Source: Sphingomonas sp. (GTDB lineage Bacteria; Pseudomonadota; Alphaproteobacteria; Sphingomonadales; Sphingomonadaceae). From it: 64,000 nt of DNA. Below the pieces are notes generated by a model that worked only from the letters and a program-made list of their open reading frames with translations, made no database searches and had not been told where the DNA came from. The position numbers and the translations under genes were made by a program. Positions 16,397-26,062 of the stretch are shown piece by piece. Numbering within the stretch: position 1 is the stretch's first letter; the number at the start of each line of letters is the position of its first letter. Location of the stretch: assembly GCF_019746015.1 (NCBI RefSeq), contig NZ_JAIESM010000039.1, forward strand, positions 1-64,000, read 5' to 3'.

Positions 16397-17758
16397 TCAA
16401 CGAGAGGCTGCTGCGTCCTCCCAACCACCGCCGAGACTGCGAAACAGGAAGACTTGCCGTTGGGCAAGGCGGCGGCCCGCGAGTGTGCCGAGGAGTTCGG
16501 TCTCGTAAGCCGTGCGGCGGGCGTCAAGAGCAACAAGCGGATTTGCATCGCCGAGGCTGACGCGCGCTTCGGCTCGGCGCGCGGCGGTCTGTGCGTCCAC
16601 CAAGGCGGCTGCAAACGACTGGTTGGCGCGACGTTCGGCATCCGCATCTGCCAGTGCCGTTTCCACTTCGCGCAAGGCCCTGAGCCATGCGGCGTCGTAT
16701 TGGGCGAGCGCGCCTTCCTGATTGGCCTCGGCCAGTGCGATTCGGGCCTTGATGCGGGCAGGATTGATGAACGACCAGCTGATCAGCGGCGTGATGAAAG
16801 CATCCAGCGAGCCGCGGATGAGGCCGCCCGATGCGCCGAGCGTCACGCGGGGATACATCTCGGCTTTCGCAACTTTCACCCGCGCGCCAGCGGCCGCGAG
16901 CCGTCGCTCTGCCTCGCGGATATCAGGGCGGCGGGCGAGCAGGCCTGCGCCATCGCCGACGGGCAAAACGGCCTCCAGTGAAGGGGGGTGCTCACACTGG
17001 AACTTTTCAGCTTCGGCAGGCGGCAGGCCCTCCAGATTGGCGAGGAGATAGCGGGCGCGCTGTGCGTCAGCCTCGAAGGTGGGCAGGCCAGCCTCCAGCC
17101 TGCCCAGCAATTGGCGGGCCTGTGCCAGTTCCAACGGGGACACCTCGCCGACCTTCATCTGGCGCGATACGGTATCCGCCAGCGCGCGCTGGGTCGCAAT
17201 CTGGCGCGTCGCTACACGGGAAAGTTCCCCGGCCCAGCAAAGATCGAGCCATGCCCCGACCACATCGGCCGCTACCGCCAGACGCACGCCATCACGAGCT
17301 GCCGCTGCCGCCTCGGCATCGGCACTGGCGGCTGACGATTGATTGCGGAGGCGGCCGAAAAGATCGGCCTCCCAGACTGCTTCCGCGCCGAGTTCGTAGC
17401 TCGATTTGGGTACGCCGGTGGTGCTCGGCTGGTTGGCTCCGCGTGTCGTCGGGCTGGCTCCGCTTTCCAGCACCACGTCCGGCGTGCGGGCCGCGCCGGC
17501 CAGCCGGGAATTGGCGCGCGCTGCATCGAGGTTTGCAACCGCCAGGCGCACATCGGGGTTGGCGGCAAGGGCGCGGGCGACGTGCTCGTTCAGCGCCGCA
17601 TCGCCGTAGAGCCGCCACCATTCGCCCGGCAGCGGCGCAGCGTTTGCCGCACCCACAAACGGCGCGGTTGCGGCAGGCGGCGGTGACGGGGCTGCGGGCG
17701 GCGGTGATTTCGCCATGCATCCTGCCAGGATCAGCGTCATGACCAGCGCGCGCTTCAT
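16397..17758 (-). CDS. RND efflux outer-membrane channel lipoprotein
   Basis: A 453-aa TolC-like outer-membrane factor of the OprM/NodT type. It has a lipoprotein signal peptide with lipobox LAGC (cleavage before C14), then two OEP repeats of long helices (AANPDVRLAVANLDAARA; GLLARRPDIREAERRLAAAGARV). The ATG overlaps the stop of the RND gene (ATGA), giving the order adaptor-pump-channel. It completes a tripartite exporter. The 286 bp between its stop and the second ParB gene show no recognisable gene. Confidence 0.92.
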   Translation of the reverse strand: MKRALVMTLILAGCMAKSPPPAAPSPPPAATAPFVGAANAAPLPGEWWRLYGDAALNEHVARALAANPDVRLAVANLDAARANSRLAGAARTPDVVLESGASPTTRGANQPSTTGVPKSSYELGAEAVWEADLFGRLRNQSSAASADAEAAAAARDGVRLAVAADVVGAWLDLCWAGELSRVATRQIATQRALADTVSRQMKVGEVSPLELAQARQLLGRLEAGLPTFEADAQRARYLLANLEGLPPAEAEKFQCEHPPSLEAVLPVGDGAGLLARRPDIREAERRLAAAGARVKVAKAEMYPRVTLGASGGLIRGSLDAFITPLISWSFINPARIKARIALAEANQEGALAQYDAAWLRALREVETALADADAERRANQSFAAALVDAQTAARRAEARVSLGDANPLVALDARRTAYETELLGTLAGRRLAQRQVFLFRSLGGGWEDAAASR

Positions 17759-20700
17759 GCCTGCTGCCCCTTGCCGAAGCGCAGATAAAGTGCGGGCATC
17801 CAGATGAGGTTGAGCACGGTGGAGCTTACCAGCCCGCCCAGGATCACGAGCGCCATGGGGTATTCGATCTCGTGGCCGGGCACGTTGCCGCGCACCACCA
17901 GCGGGAGCAGCGCCAGCGCCGCCGTGCCTGCGGTCATCAGGATCGGCACCAGCCGTTCGGCGGCGCCCCGCTGCACCAGCGCAAGGCCGAAGGGCTGATC
18001 CTCCTCGCGCTCCAGATGGCGGAAATGGCTGAGCAGCATGATGCCGTTGCGTGCAGAGATACCCAGCACGGTAACGAACCCGACCAATGCGCCCATCGAG
18101 AGCACCCCGCCTCCCAGCGCCGCTGCCGCGACGCCGCCGACCAGCGCGAAGGGCAGGCTGAGCGCGACGAGCGCGACAATTCGCCCTGAACGGAACTCCA
18201 GCCAGACGAGGAACAGAATGCCGACGAGGCAAACAAGCGAGAGCCAGCCCAGCTGCGCCTTCGATTCCTGCAATGTCTTCCACTCGCCGAGAAACTGGGG
18301 ATAGTATCCGGCGGGCATGGGCATGGCTTTCACCTTGCGCTCGACGGCCTGCGCTACGCTGGCGAGATCGGCTCCGTCCTTGATATTGAGGGTCACATCG
18401 ATGCGCCGCGAACCTGCCTCGCGCTTGATTTCGCCCGCCGCTGGAGCCACGCCGACGCGCGCCAGATCGCCGAGACGAAGTGCCGATCCCGTCTGGCTGG
18501 GAACGATTAGCCGCCGGAGCGCGCCAAGATCGCTGCGGGCCTCCGGCACGGCCCAGACCGCGACATCGAAGCTCTTCTGGTCGCGGTAGATCTCGCCGAC
18601 CCTCGTACCGCCGATCAGCGTGGCCGCCGTGCGGCGCACATCGCCTGCGGTCACACCGGCCAGCGCCAGAACATCCGGCCTCGGCGCAATCTGGATCTGC
18701 GGGATCAGGCTTTGCTGCTCCACTTTCAGGTCCTTGATGCCCTCGGTGCCATCGAGCGCGCCGCGCACCTTTTCGGCAAGGCTGCGCAGCTCGGCCAGAT
18801 CGGGACCATAAAGCCGCACCACCACGGTCGCGCCCGCGCCAGTCAGCACTTCCTTGATGCGTTCGCGCAAGTACGTCAGCACATCGCGCTGCAGGCCGGG
18901 GTATCCGGCGATGGCGGTTTCGATGCGCTTTACCGCTGCATCGTGATCGGCGGTTTCATCGAGGCTGATCCACAGTTCGGTGAAGTTGGGGCCGTAGACT
19001 TCATCGCCCTGCTCGGCCCGGCCGATGTGCGAGCCGAAGTTGCGCACGCCGGGGATCGCGGTGAGTTCCTTCGACGCGCGGATGGTGATCCGGTCCATCG
19101 CTTCGATTGACGTGCCGGGCTTTTCGACGAAGTGCATCAGGAAATCGGTTTCGCGGAAATCGGGCAGAAACTGCTGGCGCAGCAGGCCCATTCCGGCGAC
19201 CGACAGGAGAATACCACCCGCGACAACGGCGACTGCGATGCCGCTCCGAGGGGCCAACCGTTCGAGCACGCGGGCATAGCGCGCGCGCAGGCCGATGACC
19301 CAGCGCGGTTCGGCCAGCTCCGCCGCGCCCGGCAGCAGCATGAGGCACATCGCCGGGGTGACCGTCAAAGCCACCAGAAGCGAGGCTGCGATAGCTGCGA
19401 TATAGGCCAATGCGAGCGGGCGGAAGAAGCTGCCCGAGACTCCGCCAAGGAAGAACACCGGCAGGAACACCAGCATGACAATGGCGCTGGCAAACACCAC
19501 CGCGCTGCGCACTTCCAGGCTGGCCGCCAGCACCACGGCGAACGGCGAGCGCGGCTGTTCTCGCGCTGCTTCGAGCCGGAGCCGCCGCCCGATGTTCTCG
19601 ACATCGATAATCGCATCGTCGACGATTTCGCCCAGCGCGATCACCAGCCCGGCGATCACCATGGTGTTCATGCCGACACCGAAGGCAGTGAGCGCCAGCA
19701 CGGCCCCCACCAGCGATAGGGGGATCGCGGTCATGCTGATCAGCGCAGTGCGCCAATTGCGGGTGAACAGGATCAGCACCGCCGCCACAAGTACGATGCC
19801 GATGCCCATCGCCTCACCCAGATTGGCCAGCGCGCGTTCGATGAAGGTCGCAGGGCGGAAAATGGTGCCGTCTACGTTCATGCCCTTGAGGCCGGGCCGC
19901 AGTTCGGCCAATGCCTTGTCGATGCCGCGCGTCACTTCCAGCGTGTTGGCACCGAGCTGCTTCTCCACGATCAGCAGCAGGCCGGGGCGGCCATTGATGA
20001 TCGCATCGCCGATGGGCTGGGCAAAGCCTTCGGTGACCTTGGCGACATCCCCGATGCGTACCGGCGTGCCGCCAACCGTGCGGATGACGGCGCTCGCCAA
20101 ATCGCTACCGGTCTTGACGCCGACCACCTGCCGCACAGCCAGCCGCTGGTTGGGGCTGTCGACAAAACCGCCGCCTGCAATCACCACGGCATCGCCCGCT
20201 GCGCGCTGCACATCGGCCACCGTCACCCCGGCAGCCGCAAGCCGCACAGGATCGACCAGAACCTGCAACTGCCGGTCGCGCGCGCCCCACATCGCGACAT
20301 TGGCAACGCCGGGAACGGCCATGAGGCGCGGGCGGATCGTCCAGCGCGCCATTTCGGTCATCGTCATCTGATCGAGTTTGTCGGACCACAGGCCGATCTT
20401 CATCGCGCGGCTGGTGGCGGATAGCGGCGCGAGCATGACCGGTGGGCGCACAGCTGCGGGTAAGCGCGGAATGACGGTCGCCAACCGTTCCTGCACCATC
20501 TGGCGGGTGCGGACCGGATCAGCGCCGCGGTCCATCACCAGCACCACCGACGAGAGGCCTAGCACCGATTTGGAGCGCAGCGTGGCAAGGCCCGGCACAC
20601 CGTTCACCGCCGTTTCAATGGGCACGGTGACCAGCGCCTCTACGTCCTCGGTCGCCAGCCCCGGTGCCTCGGTTTGCACCTCGACGATGGGCGGCGCGAA

Positions 20701-20826
20701 CTCCGGAAAGACATCGAACTTGGCGCTCATGGCGGAGCGCACGCCCAGCACCGTTAGCACTGCCGCCAGTGCCAGCACCAGCGCTCGCTGGCGCAGCGAC
20801 GATCCGATCAGCGCCGCCAGCATCAC
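17755..20826 (-). CDS. heavy-metal-type RND efflux pump (CusA/CzcA family)
   Basis: A 1023-aa inner-membrane proton/cation antiporter with 12 predicted TM helices and two large periplasmic loops. The TM4 signature reads LGEIVDDAIIDVENI: the acidic residues of heavy-metal RND pumps are present, but the pattern differs from both the Zn/Co/Cd (DFGxxxDGA) and Cu/Ag (GAMVDAA) versions, so the substrate cannot be assigned. Start and stop overlap both operon neighbours by 4 bp. A divergent two-component system probably controls it. Confidence 0.92.
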   Translation of the reverse strand: MMLAALIGSSLRQRALVLALAAVLTVLGVRSAMSAKFDVFPEFAPPIVEVQTEAPGLATEDVEALVTVPIETAVNGVPGLATLRSKSVLGLSSVVLVMDRGADPVRTRQMVQERLATVIPRLPAAVRPPVMLAPLSATSRAMKIGLWSDKLDQMTMTEMARWTIRPRLMAVPGVANVAMWGARDRQLQVLVDPVRLAAAGVTVADVQRAAGDAVVIAGGGFVDSPNQRLAVRQVVGVKTGSDLASAVIRTVGGTPVRIGDVAKVTEGFAQPIGDAIINGRPGLLLIVEKQLGANTLEVTRGIDKALAELRPGLKGMNVDGTIFRPATFIERALANLGEAMGIGIVLVAAVLILFTRNWRTALISMTAIPLSLVGAVLALTAFGVGMNTMVIAGLVIALGEIVDDAIIDVENIGRRLRLEAAREQPRSPFAVVLAASLEVRSAVVFASAIVMLVFLPVFFLGGVSGSFFRPLALAYIAAIAASLLVALTVTPAMCLMLLPGAAELAEPRWVIGLRARYARVLERLAPRSGIAVAVVAGGILLSVAGMGLLRQQFLPDFRETDFLMHFVEKPGTSIEAMDRITIRASKELTAIPGVRNFGSHIGRAEQGDEVYGPNFTELWISLDETADHDAAVKRIETAIAGYPGLQRDVLTYLRERIKEVLTGAGATVVVRLYGPDLAELRSLAEKVRGALDGTEGIKDLKVEQQSLIPQIQIAPRPDVLALAGVTAGDVRRTAATLIGGTRVGEIYRDQKSFDVAVWAVPEARSDLGALRRLIVPSQTGSALRLGDLARVGVAPAAGEIKREAGSRRIDVTLNIKDGADLASVAQAVERKVKAMPMPAGYYPQFLGEWKTLQESKAQLGWLSLVCLVGILFLVWLEFRSGRIVALVALSLPFALVGGVAAAALGGGVLSMGALVGFVTVLGISARNGIMLLSHFRHLEREEDQPFGLALVQRGAAERLVPILMTAGTAALALLPLVVRGNVPGHEIEYPMALVILGGLVSSTVLNLIWMPALYLRFGKGQQA

Positions 20827-21815
20827 TTGGTGCCGAACTCGGTGCCGAACAGTTCCGCAGCCCCGGCCGTTACGACCCGAACGCCAGAAGCAAGGCCCCG
20901 CGCCAGCGTGGCCCGCCCGCCTATGATGCGGGCAACTTCCACTCGCCGTCGTTCATACTGGCGCGGCGCAGTCTCGACATAGACCCATTCGCCGCCGTTG
21001 ATGTCGGTAAGAATCGCAGAGGCGGGCACATCCAGCGCAGCCGCTCCGGAACCAGTCTGCTCAGGCAGATCGACGAGCACCCGTTCGCCCACCCTGAGGT
21101 CGGCCCGCATTGCCGGAGCATAGTAGAGATCAACGGTGGCCGCGCCGGGCGTGGCCGTGGCTGGCCCACGCACGGGCCTTGCCATGATGCCGCCAGTGCC
21201 GCCCACCGGCCTGACGGAAACGGAGGCCCCGCGATCAAGCCGCGCCAAATCAGCAGCGGGCACCTGCGCGCGCACCCATAGTGCCCCGCCATCGGCCATG
21301 GCTGCAACGGCTGGCCCCAGCGCCCGCCTCTGCCCGGTTGCGCCGGCCAGAGCAGCCTTGGCGGCGGCGACCTGTTGGGTCGCCTCATCGCGTGCCCGGA
21401 TGCTGCCCGCTTCTGCGTCCACAAGGCCGCTGGCACGCCGCAGATTGGCCTCGGCCAGCTTCAGATCGGCCACCGCGCGCTGCGCATCGGCATCAGCGCG
21501 CGCCTGCAATCCCGCCAGCGCTGCCAGATCGGTTCCGGCTGCCACAGGCAGACCGCCGCCACGCGGCGCGGCAACGATCTCGCCGGGCACGGTGCGAGAG
21601 AGAGTGGCCTGCTGGCCGGTGCCAGTGGCTTCGGTTGCCAAACCAAGCCGCTGCACAGCCTCTGCCGTCAGTGTCACGCGCATGAGTTCGGTTTCGTGGC
21701 CAATAGCTTCCACTGTGGCGGGTGGTTTCGGTTTGTCCGCAGGCGCGGCCCCGCACGCCGATAAGCCGCAGGCAAGGATGAACGCAGACAGCGAAGCGTG
21801 TGGACGAAGGGGCAT
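20823..21815 (-). CDS. RND periplasmic adaptor (membrane-fusion) lipoprotein
   Basis: A 330-aa HlyD-like adaptor. It has a lipoprotein signal peptide with lipobox LSAC, a barrel-sandwich start (ATLSRTVPGEIVAAP), a short helical hairpin (about 95-165) and a beta-barrel/proximal region ending in VTAGAAELFGTEF. The ATG at 21815 is preferred over a GTG two codons upstream. It is the first gene of the efflux operon. It would link the inner-membrane pump to the outer-membrane channel. Confidence 0.88.
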   Translation of the reverse strand: MPLRPHASLSAFILACGLSACGAAPADKPKPPATVEAIGHETELMRVTLTAEAVQRLGLATEATGTGQQATLSRTVPGEIVAAPRGGGLPVAAGTDLAALAGLQARADADAQRAVADLKLAEANLRRASGLVDAEAGSIRARDEATQQVAAAKAALAGATGQRRALGPAVAAMADGGALWVRAQVPAADLARLDRGASVSVRPVGGTGGIMARPVRGPATATPGAATVDLYYAPAMRADLRVGERVLVDLPEQTGSGAAALDVPASAILTDINGGEWVYVETAPRQYERRRVEVARIIGGRATLARGLASGVRVVTAGAAELFGTEFGTK

Positions 21816-21836
21816 TTGCACCGCCTAGCAAACAAG

Positions 21837-21853
21837 ACTGACATGACACTGAC
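21837..21853. promoter_or_regulatory. ACTGAC direct repeat between efflux and two-component operons
   Basis: ACTGAC occurs at 21837-21842 and 21848-21853. The 11-bp spacing puts both on one DNA face. It lies in the 78-bp divergent intergenic region and is a candidate box for the OmpR-type regulator encoded next to it. Confidence 0.35.
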
Positions 21854-21893
21854 GTGCTGGGCGCAGTGCCCATCAACTGGTATCGCTGCATCC

Positions 21894-22562
21894 ATGCATA
21901 TCCTGCTGATCGAAGATGAAACGGATTTGCGCGTGATGGCCGCAGAGGGCTTGCGGCGACGCGGTTTCGTCGTCGATTCGGCTGGCTCGCTGGCTACTGC
22001 GCGCGATTGTCTGGGCGTCGTGCGCCTCGATGCAGCCATCGTTGATCGCCGCCTGCCAGATGGCGAGGGTCTTTCTTTGCTCCCGGAGCTGGCACGGCAC
22101 GGTGTGCCATCCTTGGTCGCCACGGCCTATGGCGATGTCGAGGACCGCATTGCCGGCCTTGATGCCGGCGCTGATGACTACATCGTGAAACCCTATGATC
22201 TCGATGAATTGGCCGCGCGGCTGCGCGCACTGCTGCGCCGCCCCGGTCAGCGCGTGCCCCCGGTCCTGGTGCACGGCCTGTTGCGGCTGGACCCAGCAAG
22301 CAGGCAGGCCTGGCTCGGCGATGCACCACTCGATCTTGGACGACGCGAGTTCGCCCTCCTTCAGCTTCTTATGGAATCCGCGCCCAATGTCGTCGTGCGC
22401 GATATGGTGCAGGACCGGCTCTACACGCTTGATGAAGCTGTGAGCCCAAATGCGCTGGAGGCTATCGTCTCACGGCTGCGTCGGCGGCTTGCGGCTGGTG
22501 GCTGTGGGATCGAAAGCCGGCGCGGCATCGGTTGGCGTCTGGTGCTGGGTAAGGGGGCGTGA
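21894..22562 (+). CDS. OmpR-family response regulator
   Basis: A 222-aa two-domain regulator. The receiver has the acidic pair in IEDE, phosphoacceptor D51 (IVDRRLPDG) and the KPYD switch lysine. The winged-helix output domain (about 125-220) includes LGRREFALLQLLMESAPNVVV and a wing ending RRGIGWRLV. Start at ATG 21894; the ORF is open upstream but the receiver begins exactly there. Co-translated with the kinase gene and divergent from the efflux operon, which it probably activates. Confidence 0.93.
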   Translation: MHILLIEDETDLRVMAAEGLRRRGFVVDSAGSLATARDCLGVVRLDAAIVDRRLPDGEGLSLLPELARHGVPSLVATAYGDVEDRIAGLDAGADDYIVKPYDLDELAARLRALLRRPGQRVPPVLVHGLLRLDPASRQAWLGDAPLDLGRREFALLQLLMESAPNVVVRDMVQDRLYTLDEAVSPNALEAIVSRLRRRLAAGGCGIESRRGIGWRLVLGKGA

Positions 22563-23572
22563 TGGCCTCGCTCAGGAGCCGCATCGGTTTCTCTATCGCG
22601 GCCATTATCGTCGTGGCGGCCGTGACTACACTCGGTTTCGTTGCCCTTGAATTGAATGAACTTGAACAGGGCGGAAACGTCGATCCAGCCCATATTGAGT
22701 ATGCCGAACTGCTGCTCGTTCTCCTGCCGTTCGCCGTGATTGCTCCGCTGGTGGGCGTGCTGGTGGCCGGCTGGAGCCTCAAGCCGCTCTCCACTGCCGT
22801 TTCCGCATTGCAAGAGATCGGGCCTGACCAACCGGACAGGAGACTTTGCGAGGAAGGACTGCCGAAGGAAATCCAGCCCTTCGTAGCCGCCACAAACCAG
22901 GCGCTTGATCGCCTCGCCGGTGCCTATCTGAACGAGCGGCGGTTGGCGGCCGACGCAGCCCATGCGCTTCGCACCCCACTGGCGCTTGCGAAGCTGCGGA
23001 TAGACCAGTGGCAAGACGGTGCCAGCATCGATGTGGCGGGTCTGGCTGGCGATCTGGACCGCATGCAACGGTCCATCGCCCAGGTGCTCGCCATGGCCCG
23101 GCTGGATACACCCGGCCAGCCTGATGATTGCAGGCCGCTTGTCGATGCGTCCCGTCTGGCCCGGCAGATTGCCGCCGAGTTTCTGCCGCTGGCTGACAAG
23201 ATGGGGCGCACAGTCACCGTTGATGCCGAGTTCGCGGCTCCGGTGAATGTGCCGGACCTCGATGAAGCTTTGCGCAATCTCGTCAGTAACGCGTTGCACC
23301 ATGGGCAGGGAACCGTTTCCCTGTCGGTATTCGCGGACGGTAAGGAGCTTGTCATCACCGTGCATGATGAAGGGGCCGGTGTCACAGAAGCCGAGCGGAA
23401 CCGGATGCGCAGTCGCTTCGCCAAAGGGGAGCACTCGTCCGGCTCAGGCCTTGGGCTTGCCATTGCTTCAGCAGTGATGGAACGGGCTGGCGGGCGGCTC
23501 ACTTGGCCGATGCCTTCAACATTGCAGTTGCATATGGCAGGATGCTCGCTCGCCGCTAACGGCGATGGTTAG
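22562..23572 (+). CDS. two-component sensor histidine kinase
   Basis: A 336-aa membrane kinase. TM1 is at about 8-29, followed by a very short periplasmic loop (about 20 residues), TM2 at about 49-71, a HAMP-like linker, a DHp domain with AAHALRTPLAL (His about 133) and a C-terminal HATPase with N, G1 and G2 boxes (NLVSNALHHG, DEGAGV, GSGLGLAI). The tiny sensor loop suggests sensing within the membrane or through a partner. GTG at 22559 is an alternative start; the RR stop overlaps. The following 153 bp up to the next gene show no feature. Confidence 0.92.
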   Translation: MASLRSRIGFSIAAIIVVAAVTTLGFVALELNELEQGGNVDPAHIEYAELLLVLLPFAVIAPLVGVLVAGWSLKPLSTAVSALQEIGPDQPDRRLCEEGLPKEIQPFVAATNQALDRLAGAYLNERRLAADAAHALRTPLALAKLRIDQWQDGASIDVAGLAGDLDRMQRSIAQVLAMARLDTPGQPDDCRPLVDASRLARQIAAEFLPLADKMGRTVTVDAEFAAPVNVPDLDEALRNLVSNALHHGQGTVSLSVFADGKELVITVHDEGAGVTEAERNRMRSRFAKGEHSSGSGLGLAIASAVMERAGGRLTWPMPSTLQLHMAGCSLAANGDG

Positions 23573-23725
23573 CGTGAGCGCTGATCGCATGGGACGCTTT
23601 GCTATCGGACCGCTGCAGCGCGCGCGATAGTCGGCTTCGGTCAGAAGCAGACGTCTAAGCTGGCTCACCTGAACGACCTACTCAGGTCGCGTGCTTCCGG
23701 ACGTTCGTGGCAGATAGACATCGCA

Positions 23726-26062
23726 TTACGACGCACTCTCGTCCAGCAGTACACCTAGGCGATTTCCCAACTCAGCATTGAGCCCCAGGCGCTGCGACTT
23801 CATCGGTTCGCCCAGCAATTCCGCTTGCGTCAGGCCAAGAGCTGTCACGACCCGGGCGCGGAGAGTAGGTATCAACTTCTTGAAATCACGTGTTCTCGGT
23901 TGATCGCGCACCAGTGCAACGATGGCGTCCAGCGCCCACAAGATAGTGGTCCAGCATTCGAAGAAGTCGACCGGCATGTCGTCATAATCGCTCGACATCA
24001 CCAGTCTTCCGATCGGGGCATTCTTGCCCATAAAAAAAGCGGCAACGAGCCTGACAATCAACCGTGGCCAACCCTTGTCATCTGCCACCGCGGGCATCCC
24101 CTTCGGGGCTGCCTCACATCTTGCTTCCCACAGCACGAGCGCAATCCAGAGTCGCAGGCGTAGCACCTCGCGTGGACCGATAGTTCTACCTTCTGCGGTG
24201 ACCCCCTCCACGTAAGCTTTAACAGCACGGTCGTAGGCCGCCATATCGGGAGCGGGCCGAGTTTTCGGCTCGACGGCTTCTGCCACCTCTGACGGTTCGC
24301 TGTTGTCCGCGAGCTCACCAGTCTCATCACCGAGATCCATCCATGATCCATCGTCCTGAGGGCCGCGACCACCCGCTTGCTTGTGCTCAACGCCGGACAG
24401 GCGGTTCAAGAGTGCACGAACGCTGTCAAAGTGCGTGCCGGCAACAGAACTATCGCTGCGGCCACCCCTTCCCTTTCGCGTTGGGCGGGCGGCCATGAAT
24501 TCCTCGTAGGTCATGAAACTGACCTCCGGAGGTTCGGTTGAAGCAGCAGCCTTTGCGCGCGCAGTTTTGCGACTGGCGACCTCTTCGGTGCCCTCTTCCT
24601 CTACGTCGGCTCTGGCTAACTCGTCGAACATCTGAAGCATCCGGAGCTGCATCTCCGATGCATCGTCGAAGGTAGCCAGCGCATTGCTGACGCGTCCGCT
24701 GACAGACTCCCGCCGCCGCGCGCGCAGTGCCGATCGATGAACTACGAAGCCGCGCAATGACTCGCTGGTGCTCGAACGAACCTGCGCGAACGCAGCGAGT
24801 TCGAGCACGCCTTCGCCCACCCACGCCGTCAATCGGTCACCCGCTTCTGCGAAGCTCGCCACTTCGATCTCGGCCACGATGTCGCCGGACGCACTCGACA
24901 GGATGACGATACCATCGTTCCAACGATCCGGCGGTCTGCGCCAACTGAGCCTGCCACCCTCCGTCTCAAATGCGCCAGCTCCTCCCGCATTCATTTCGTC
25001 GAGCGGTATGGCTGACGTCTCCACAGGTTCAGGAAGGTCGGTGAAGGGAAATGGGTGCGCTTCCAACCATTTGTCCATCTCGAGCGCTGCGGTGGCTGCG
25101 CCCCTCGGCAGTCGTCGATAGATGCACGCCTCAGTGTTAGTGCCGGGGAAGCCCTCCCGCCCTAACGCCGCGACAGTGCAATTCGCGCTGCCACTGAGGA
25201 CATGGTCGTGCGTCTGCGTCACCGCAATGATGACCTTCGCATGCTTGAATCGGCTAGCTTGCCAGCCTGAAATGTCGATGATGTCACACCTTGGCGGCAT
25301 CACTGTGCCCGTTGGGAATTCGTGCCGAGCTACATCCAGCAGGATCTTTGTGCGCTCAGGGACGAGCAAGCGGGTCAGGTCCTGAACGGCCTCCAGATTT
25401 TGGTCCCAGTACGGGCTGACGATGAGCAACTGTTCGACTGCTTCATCGCCAATCATGCCGCAGAATCGCGTGCCAATTCCCTCGCCGCCTGGCCTCGCAA
25501 GGAACGCGATTGCTGTGCCATCGCCCAAATGGTGAAGACCTTCTTCCTTCCCGCCTCCGTCCAGCCAGGGTGCACGATCACGAGCCCAGGCAATTGCCTC
25601 GCGTGCAGCGCCCGCGTCGGCGGGCACCAGAGCATCGACATAACGCCACGCCGCTTGCACAATCTCCTTCTCGGGACCGGGTTCAATGCCGCATTCGATT
25701 TCGACCGCAACTTCGACATTGCCGCCTAGACCTGCGCCCGTGACATTCGCTGAACTGACGAAGCATCGACCGCCCTCGCGCCCCACCTGCAAGACAACTT
25801 TTGGGTGGAATATCCCGTCTGAGACCGGAGGCGAATGCAGCACGTACTCTCTGCCCAAAGCTTCCGGCAGGGCGGATCCGTCACTCAGCGCCATTGTCGC
25901 CATGCGGCCGTCTGCAATCAGAAGCACATTTGTCGCGCCCGACGCCGATATCTGCGGAAGCATCACTTCTTCGAACGCGGCAAACTCGAGCGAGAAGCTT
26001 GTCACTACCGCCGAGTGGAAGCCTCTGCCCTTCCGCCTTGCTAGCCGCTCCGGCAGCTTCAA
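23726..26062 (-). CDS. phospholipase-D-superfamily protein of a putative defence module
   Basis: A 778-aa protein. Residues 1-300 form two PLD-like repeats: HPK (86-88) with SSAN (103-106), and HAK (274-276) with GSAN (291-294). Both lack the Asp of the full HxKxxxxD motif, as in several nuclease-type PLD proteins. The remaining ~480 residues have a beta-rich part (about 350-470), an acidic and Gly-rich linker and a helical C-terminus; I do not recognise these. The TTG start overlaps the upstream partner stop by 4 bp. A role in nucleic-acid cleavage is inferred from the fold; no helicase accompanies it. Confidence 0.7.
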   Translation of the reverse strand: MKLPERLARRKGRGFHSAVVTSFSLEFAAFEEVMLPQISASGATNVLLIADGRMATMALSDGSALPEALGREYVLHSPPVSDGIFHPKVVLQVGREGGRCFVSSANVTGAGLGGNVEVAVEIECGIEPGPEKEIVQAAWRYVDALVPADAGAAREAIAWARDRAPWLDGGGKEEGLHHLGDGTAIAFLARPGGEGIGTRFCGMIGDEAVEQLLIVSPYWDQNLEAVQDLTRLLVPERTKILLDVARHEFPTGTVMPPRCDIIDISGWQASRFKHAKVIIAVTQTHDHVLSGSANCTVAALGREGFPGTNTEACIYRRLPRGAATAALEMDKWLEAHPFPFTDLPEPVETSAIPLDEMNAGGAGAFETEGGRLSWRRPPDRWNDGIVILSSASGDIVAEIEVASFAEAGDRLTAWVGEGVLELAAFAQVRSSTSESLRGFVVHRSALRARRRESVSGRVSNALATFDDASEMQLRMLQMFDELARADVEEEGTEEVASRKTARAKAAASTEPPEVSFMTYEEFMAARPTRKGRGGRSDSSVAGTHFDSVRALLNRLSGVEHKQAGGRGPQDDGSWMDLGDETGELADNSEPSEVAEAVEPKTRPAPDMAAYDRAVKAYVEGVTAEGRTIGPREVLRLRLWIALVLWEARCEAAPKGMPAVADDKGWPRLIVRLVAAFFMGKNAPIGRLVMSSDYDDMPVDFFECWTTILWALDAIVALVRDQPRTRDFKKLIPTLRARVVTALGLTQAELLGEPMKSQRLGLNAELGNRLGVLLDESAS

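Noticed and set aside
17759..18283. N-terminal extension of the outer-membrane channel ORF
   Set aside because: Lies inside the RND pump gene in another frame; the lipoprotein signal peptide starts at 17758.
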